Below are positions 59,213-64,000 of a stretch of DNA of 64,000 bases, one piece after another (positions within the stretch are counted from its first letter, which is position 1; each line of letters begins with the position of its first letter). Both the position numbers and the translations under genes were made by a program. The notes under the pieces are model-generated. The model made no database searches. It saw only the letters and a list, made by a program, of their open reading frames with translations, and had not been told where the DNA came from. Origin of the DNA: Escarpia spicata (taxonomy: Eukaryota; Annelida; Polychaeta; Sabellida; Siboglinidae). The stretch lies in NCBI GenBank assembly GCA_963995525.1, contig OZ023208.1:21672860-21736859 (forward strand). Direction: 5' to 3'.

Positions 59213-61040
59213 TAGACAGACAGACAGACATACAGACAGACAGTACTTATTTTGACCATCATAAGTACATAAACTACAATATAAAATTGTATTGTAAGGT
59301 CAGGGAGACTCCCATTAAGACAATTATATGCCGCTATCGTGGAGCTTTAGTCTTTCATCAAAAGCAAAAAGTAGGACAACAGCGGAGTAGCCCAACTCAC
59401 GAAGAATGGCATCGTCTACAGCGACAGCCAGACAAAAGCTGACATTCTTAATATGCAGTTCTCATCAGTCTTCACCGACGGAGATATGAGCGATGCACGG
59501 AGACTTGGAATGAGCCCATGCAGTGACTTTCCGCATATCAGAGTATCTGAAGCAGGAGTAAGAAAACTACTGGAAGCAGTCAAACCCCACAAAGCCACAG
59601 GACCTGATGGGATCCCAGCCAGGCTCCTGAAAGACTATGCTGCAGAACATCCTATCTTACTACCAGCATGGGTTTCGCAAACGTAGGTCCTATGAAAACC
59701 CAACTCATCCAAGCTGTCGACGACCTAGCGATGTGCTTCATCGAGGGTGGCCAGATCGACGCTGTGCTGTTGGATTTCTCAAAGGCGTTTAATAAAGTAT
59801 CCCACCACCATCTGGCTACCAAACTTCACCACTACAGAGTGCGAGGGAAGATGTTGGACTGCGTCAAAAGCTTCCTGAGCAGCCGCACCCAGGAAGTGAT
59901 TCTGGAAGGCAAAAGATCATCTTCGGCTACAGTGACCTTAGGCGTCCCACAGGGTTCAGTCCTTGGACCCATCCTCTTCCTTTGCTACATAAATGACTAC
60001 CAGACCAAGTGTCCTATACTGTACGCCTATTTCCAGATGACTGTCTCCTGTGCCGAAACATCAACTCACGAGATGATGCAGATAAACTACAAGATGACAT
60101 ATACAAGCTACAGATGTGGGAAAAGAACTGGCTGATGGAGTTTAATCCGGGCAAGTGCGAAGTTATCCGAATTACCAACAGAAGGAAGAAGAGAATTGTC
60201 AGTGATTGCTCTATCCACGGACAACAATTGAAGGAGGTCAATGGAGCCAAGTACCTTGGAGTAAACATCGACAGGACAATAACATGGAGCGAACACATCA
60301 ACAACGTGACAAAGAAGGCTAACAACACCAGAGCTTTCCTACAGCGGAACATCAGCAGATGCCCATAAGTCATCAAAGCATTATGCTAACAGACGTTCGT
60401 TAGACCCATCGTGGAATATGCGTCGATAGTATGGGATCCATCCACAGAGAAGAACATCAACACCGTGGGGAATGCACAACGACAAGCTGCTCGCTTCGTG
60501 AAGAGCGACTACCGTCGACGCAGCAGTGTGACAACCATGATCGAAAGTCTGAAATGGGAGACCCTTGCGAGTAGGCGGGTTAATGCCAAGCTCATAATGC
60601 TCTACCACATCAGGAACAAGTTAGTGGACATAACAACGACTTCACTCACCGCCGCTTCAACTCGTACCAGAGGCAACGCATGTCGCTACTTCCAGACATT
60701 CACCCGCATCGACGCATACAAGCACTCATTCTTTCCAGGCACCATCAAATCATGGAACAAATGCACACAACAGCTAGTTAGCAAACAATCACTGGACTCA
60801 ATTAGAAAGAATCTCCTCTCCATGCCTGCCTAAAGTAATCTACGCCCATAAAGCTATAGGCACACCAACTATAGCGTCTTCTAATCTGTCTAAACTTCAC
60901 AAAATAAACAATAGACCCAAGCCAACGTTATACCATGCACCCGCTACTTGCGACGGTCCACCCAGGCTCGACTATACTCTAGCCACATACGTGTGGCTGA
61001 TACATAGTTCTGAGCTGTACATAAGAAGAAGAAGAATAAG
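58137..61040 (+). pseudogene. Jockey-like non-LTR retrotransposon (endonuclease + RT), broken
   Basis: It begins within the endonuclease: ISLLNVN-QSI, DDVKPDVIVACETWL, LIVLGIYRPT, SPLWIAGDTNLPDIDWK, GVSDHDVAVYV (catalytic SDHD). The RT part has SGVAQLTKNGI, PHKATGPDGIPARLL, QIDAVLLDFSKAFNKVSHHH, LGVPQGSVLGPILFLCYIND, a catalytic block reading LFPDDCLL (usually ADD), EFNPGKCEVIRI and AKYLGVNIDRTITWSEHIN. The C-terminus has VEYASIVWDPS, RQAARFVKSDYRRRSSVT and RIDAYKHSFFPGTIKSWNKC. A deletion of roughly 50 codons lies near 59660, between LLKDYAAE and the HGFRKRRS-like block. Frameshifts lie at about 58605, 58815, 60020 and 60370. The 3' end has an (AGA)n tail (61023-61037). No first ORF or start was recognised, so the 5' end is probably truncated. 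Confidence 0.88.
59178..59348. mobile_element. Nested ~170-bp insertion with (GACA)n inside the jockey-like LINE
   Basis: The LINE frame reads ...NEGNLK up to about 59177 and resumes with SFIKSK at about 59349. In between are about 17 GACA/GATA-type units (59178-59242) and about 105 bp of unique sequence. In the - orientation this is a short sequence with a (TGTC)n tail, as a small retroposon would have. Confidence 0.6.
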
Positions 61041-61059
61041 TGACTATACTGCGACACGC

Positions 61060-61330
61060 TATATAATATTATGTATATAGGTAGATATTACAATTAGACC
61101 CTATGCAGCTGCATAGAATCACGCGGTGCCCATCCAAAATATAAATTAACCGAGATTATCGACAGGGGAACCATACAAGACCGAAAAAGGTAATCTGGAA
61201 TAACAACATGACTTCGTAACATAAGGTATTTGAAACGTTACACGGAAGTACTCGGCAACAGAAGGTAATCACGAGGTACGTAACACTTGGTGTTCAACAG
61301 CCGGTAATCACATGCACGGGTGACTCCTGT
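61060..61330. other. No recognisable feature
   Basis: Spacer between the LINE and the next inverted-repeat element. It contains loose GTAAC/GGTAATCAC-like echoes (61260-61310) but no clear repeat unit. Confidence 0.5.
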
Positions 61331-61336
61331 GTTAAG

Positions 61337-61550
61337 CTAGGATTCCACATGTACGAAGACAGCACGCGGATGCAGCATTCGGCAAAACAAGGAACACAAT
61401 GCCCAGTGGAACGTAATAGATGCGGAAAATTGAATGTAGCGATTCGAATCGTATCCTCACAGGAATCGGGTACGAAATTCCCAGAAATGATCTCACTTTA
61501 CACAGATATTTTCCATTCAACATTCTGTTTCCCTACATGTGGAATCCTAG
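61337..61550. mobile_element. 214-bp MITE with perfect 17-bp terminal inverted repeats
   Basis: CTAGGATTCCACATGTA at 61337-61353 and its exact reverse complement at 61534-61550. Internal sequence is non-coding and the arms do not extend inward. Flanks read TTAAG and TTTTA; no clean target duplication. Confidence 0.7.
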
Positions 61551-61559
61551 TTTTAGCGA

Positions 61560-62225
61560 CCAAGTTTGGTCTTAATGTGAGCCTCCCTGATCCTTTTATA
61601 CTATACGCTGGGTCAAACACTTGATCGATTACGATTTAAGTATTTTTTTATACATTATATTGTTCATATAACTATAATCTCAAGTAAATGTTATCAATGA
61701 TATACATATATAATATGTTCAAAGAATGCCTACTTGCATTAGCTGTAATACGGGTCAAAATGAAGTCGTATCGTCTTGTGTTGTACACGGGAATAGGAAC
61801 AGTCAGTTTGTTTAGAACACCAATCAGTTCCAAATTTAGCGTGGCAGTTGCTGTGATCGCGAGTTATGTGGCTACGGCATAAGATCTCCAGGGATGACCT
61901 GCTGTGTCGCAGCGTATACTGACCAGTGAGGTTGCTAGACTAATTAAAATTATACTAATTTAGTGTTTTAAATAAACAACCATGAATAGTTTATAACTAT
62001 ATCTTTGCTCTATATTAGGATATTATTATTATCATCACAAATAATATTATTTATTACTAACATGAACACAGATCAGATACCCAAAGTGTTTTAATAGTTT
62101 ATCAGTTAATTGGGTGAACAGCAATCCAAATAAGATATTCGCTGCCGATGACATTTAGCTGTGCAAGGGTCTGCTTTTTATGGCACTGCGTTCGTAATTA
62201 AAGTGCCTCTCTCGGGCATCTTTCA
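61560..62225. other. No recognisable feature
   Basis: AT-rich; no repeat or coding likeness was seen. Confidence 0.5.
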
Positions 62226-62233
62226 CTGTGGCG

Positions 62234-62290
62234 ATGTCACATTACCGTCATGCAATGGGGCAATGCCACATTGCCATCATGGAATGGGGC
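62234..62290. repeat. Tandem duplication, unit about 29 bp
   Basis: Two copies of 'TG(T/C)CACATT(A/G)CC(G/A)TCATG(C/G)AATGGGGC'. Confidence 0.85.
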
Positions 62291-62430
62291 TATCGATACC
62301 TTTGTTTTATCCAGGCGAAACTATGCCAAGTATCGTCTACTTCTCCGATCTGCGACTAAACAATCATATTTCACAATGGTTACATATCGAACGTCTTCGG
62401 AAAAAAGAGTAACCCTATATATATATATAT

Positions 62431-62522
62431 TGTATATATAGACCTATATATATATATATATATATATATACATACATGCATATTATATATATATATATAT
62501 ATATATATTGTGTATATAGAGC

Positions 62523-62554
<32 letters not shown>

Positions 62555-62660
62555 TATATACATACATACATATTATATATCTATATATATATATATATAA
62601 TATGTATGTATGTATATATATATATATATATATATACATATATAGGTCTATATATATACA
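62431..62660. repeat. 230-bp (TA)n palindrome
   Basis: The left end TGTATATATAGACCTATA (62431-62448) and the right end TATAGGTCTATATATATACA (62641-62660) are inverted copies. Inside, CATACATGCATATTATATAT and TATAATATGTATGTATGTAT also mirror each other, so the whole block folds back on itself. Confidence 0.8.
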
Positions 62661-62664
62661 ATAT

Positions 62665-63760
62665 ATATATATATATATAAGTTGTTTACTTATTGTCGCC
62701 TTTTCCGTTGTCATCAGAGTAATCAATGTGTGCATATATTTATGTAATTATTGATGCTATTAACCAATAAGTAATCAATTAAACATAGGTTCTCGTGTTA
62801 CTACAAATACACAACAGGCTACACATTTTAAACATATATACCTGGCAATAAGGGCGTATCACTGTATATCGTATTAGCCACACACATGGTATTACTAAAT
62901 GGCAAGGCAATAAACATTATAATGGTAAGACGCACGTGTATCGAATGTTCTCACGTTACTTGAACAAGCGGGTTAATGTGTATGCGTATTTTCTTCCCGC
63001 ACGCGTGGTCGAGCCCCGAAATAGCGCGCGGGCACGATAATGTTCGCGTTGTGATGACAGAAAGATGAAGATTGATAAGCCAGGAACGACCCTGGATTCC
63101 TCAACCGGTGCGTGGCTTCTCTCGTTCGAACGTGCGCATGATTTATACGCATGTTTGGCGCACGTAAACGTCAGGTCGGCTGTTGTATGAATCCGCGTAA
63201 GACAGTATCGCGTTTATAAGTTAGGTGTCTGTTCCGTGGCCCGGAATCAACAAGGGTGGTAATTATTAGCTGGCATTTCGCTGAATTGTCTTTAAAATGG
63301 GAATTTCGCGAACGCGCTAAACATCATAGAGCTGTAGGATTAAGCCAGCCGGCGTCCGATATGTTGTCAGTAGAGTTGTTTCTAATCTGAATGTTACTTT
63401 TCACTGGCTAAACATTCAAATTGCTAATAGCGTTTAGGGCTTTTTTAAATGCAATTTTGCGGGCAGCAAACCTATACCCTTCACTGTATTGATTATATTC
63501 TTAAGAATATATCACATTAATTAAAAAAAACGAGGAAACGACCACTTCCCTTTAACCTACACGAAGTAAGCGTAGTTGGCGCAGAATGCACGCGCCTAAC
63601 TGGATAGGTATTCAGAGGATAAACATAAACCGCCATCAGCGATTTTTGCAGCGTACGTGTGTTCACGTTGTTGTGAAATTCTTGTCGGTACACGACTTTT
63701 GCGAACGCTTCCTAATCAGCCCTTGGCAGCCGCGCCTATCAGAAATATTCGCCGATGACG
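62665..63760. other. No recognisable feature
   Basis: Intergenic; CpG-containing GCGCGC/CGCG strings at 62995-63035 mark a local rise in GC. No gene was recognised. Confidence 0.45.
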
Positions 63761-63769
63761 ATATCCGTT

Positions 63770-64000
63770 TTCGCGCTTCGTAAGCGCGGAGCAAACACAG
63801 CCAGTGGCGCGCTCGTGTTATCGCCACCGAAACTAATCGATCGGCCGAGGCGACTGTGATTTCACGCCGCGTGGCGTCCTTGACGAAGCCGCTGCTGCTG
63901 CGGCTGTTAGTGCGTCTATACGTCTCCCTCGCGCGGACAGCAACATAACATCACACAGCGCTCTTCTCTGTCGACGTACGTATCGCCAGTGTTGAGTCTC
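63770..64000. other. CpG-rich segment at the right edge
   Basis: Dense CpG (CGCGGAGC, GGCGCGCTCG, CGATCGGCCGAGGCGAC, CGCCGCGTGGCG, CTCGCGCGGAC) in an otherwise AT-rich landscape; only the receptor exons have a similar composition. It may be a promoter or 5' exon of a gene beyond the window. No TATA box or protein likeness was recognised. Confidence 0.35.

Overview
The window is non-coding-rich animal DNA, not prokaryotic. It has spliced exons with GT/AG borders, metazoan-type non-LTR retrotransposons (CR1, L2, RTE, Rex1-like and jockey-like), a Penelope-like element, tRNA-derived SINEs, MITEs and very long microsatellites. A run of exactly 200 N at 18484-18683 is a scaffolding gap of fixed size. 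The divergent nicotinic receptor subunit and the repeat mixture suggest an invertebrate, plausibly a lophotrochozoan such as a mollusc, annelid or brachiopod. I cannot fix the species from sequence alone.

The only convincing host gene is the 3' part of a nicotinic acetylcholine receptor (Cys-loop ligand-gated channel) subunit on the + strand. Five exons were reconstructed by matching splice phases: 7324-7430, 16433-16568, 17254-17408, 27939-28181 and 35855-36459, with the stop codon at 36457-36459. They cover loop D/A, the Cys-loop, loop B/C, M1-M2 and M3-loop-M4. The first exon(s) (signal peptide and start of the ligand-binding domain) were not found. The subunit lacks the vicinal Cys pair of alpha subunits and has an unusual pore lining. 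Exon 3 carries a one-base frameshift in a C4 run beside the second Cys of the Cys-loop. A second, decayed host-type sequence is a GPCR fragment (TM2-TM3) with three in-frame stops at 39600-39936 on the - strand.

The introns and flanks are mostly mobile DNA. At 987-4807 is a DNA-transposon-like unit with terminal inverted repeats of about 350-400 bp, enclosing a broken copy of a widespread metazoan repeat-borne protein with a possible PIN/FEN-like block. One CR1-like family, with a 3' hairpin and an ATCTTGTTAA-type tail, has at least six copies (about 13.1, 18.7, 23.8, 28.9, 47.5-50.5 and 55.7 kb). The largest (47535-50524) sits inside a Penelope-like element, whose reading frame resumes exactly on the other side. 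A jockey-like LINE fills 58137-61040 and is itself interrupted at about 59178-59348. Several foldback or MITE-like structures (8.2, 15.1, 32.6, 41.4, 61.3 and 62.4 kb) and a cluster of a 16-mer, GGATAACGTAGAACAC, at 24.3-27.2 kb are not explained by the named elements.

Very long simple repeats make up much of the rest: pyrimidine arrays at 0.2-0.8, 17.55-18.48 and 20.11-21.02 kb, (CA/GT)n arrays at 6.3, 13.2, 23.2 and 36.65-37.2 kb, and (TA)n arrays at 15.3 and 62.4 kb. The long open frames they create (Ser/Leu/Cys/Val/Thr/His-rich) are artefacts and are not annotated as genes. No CRISPR array, bacterial operon, rRNA or intact tRNA gene was seen.
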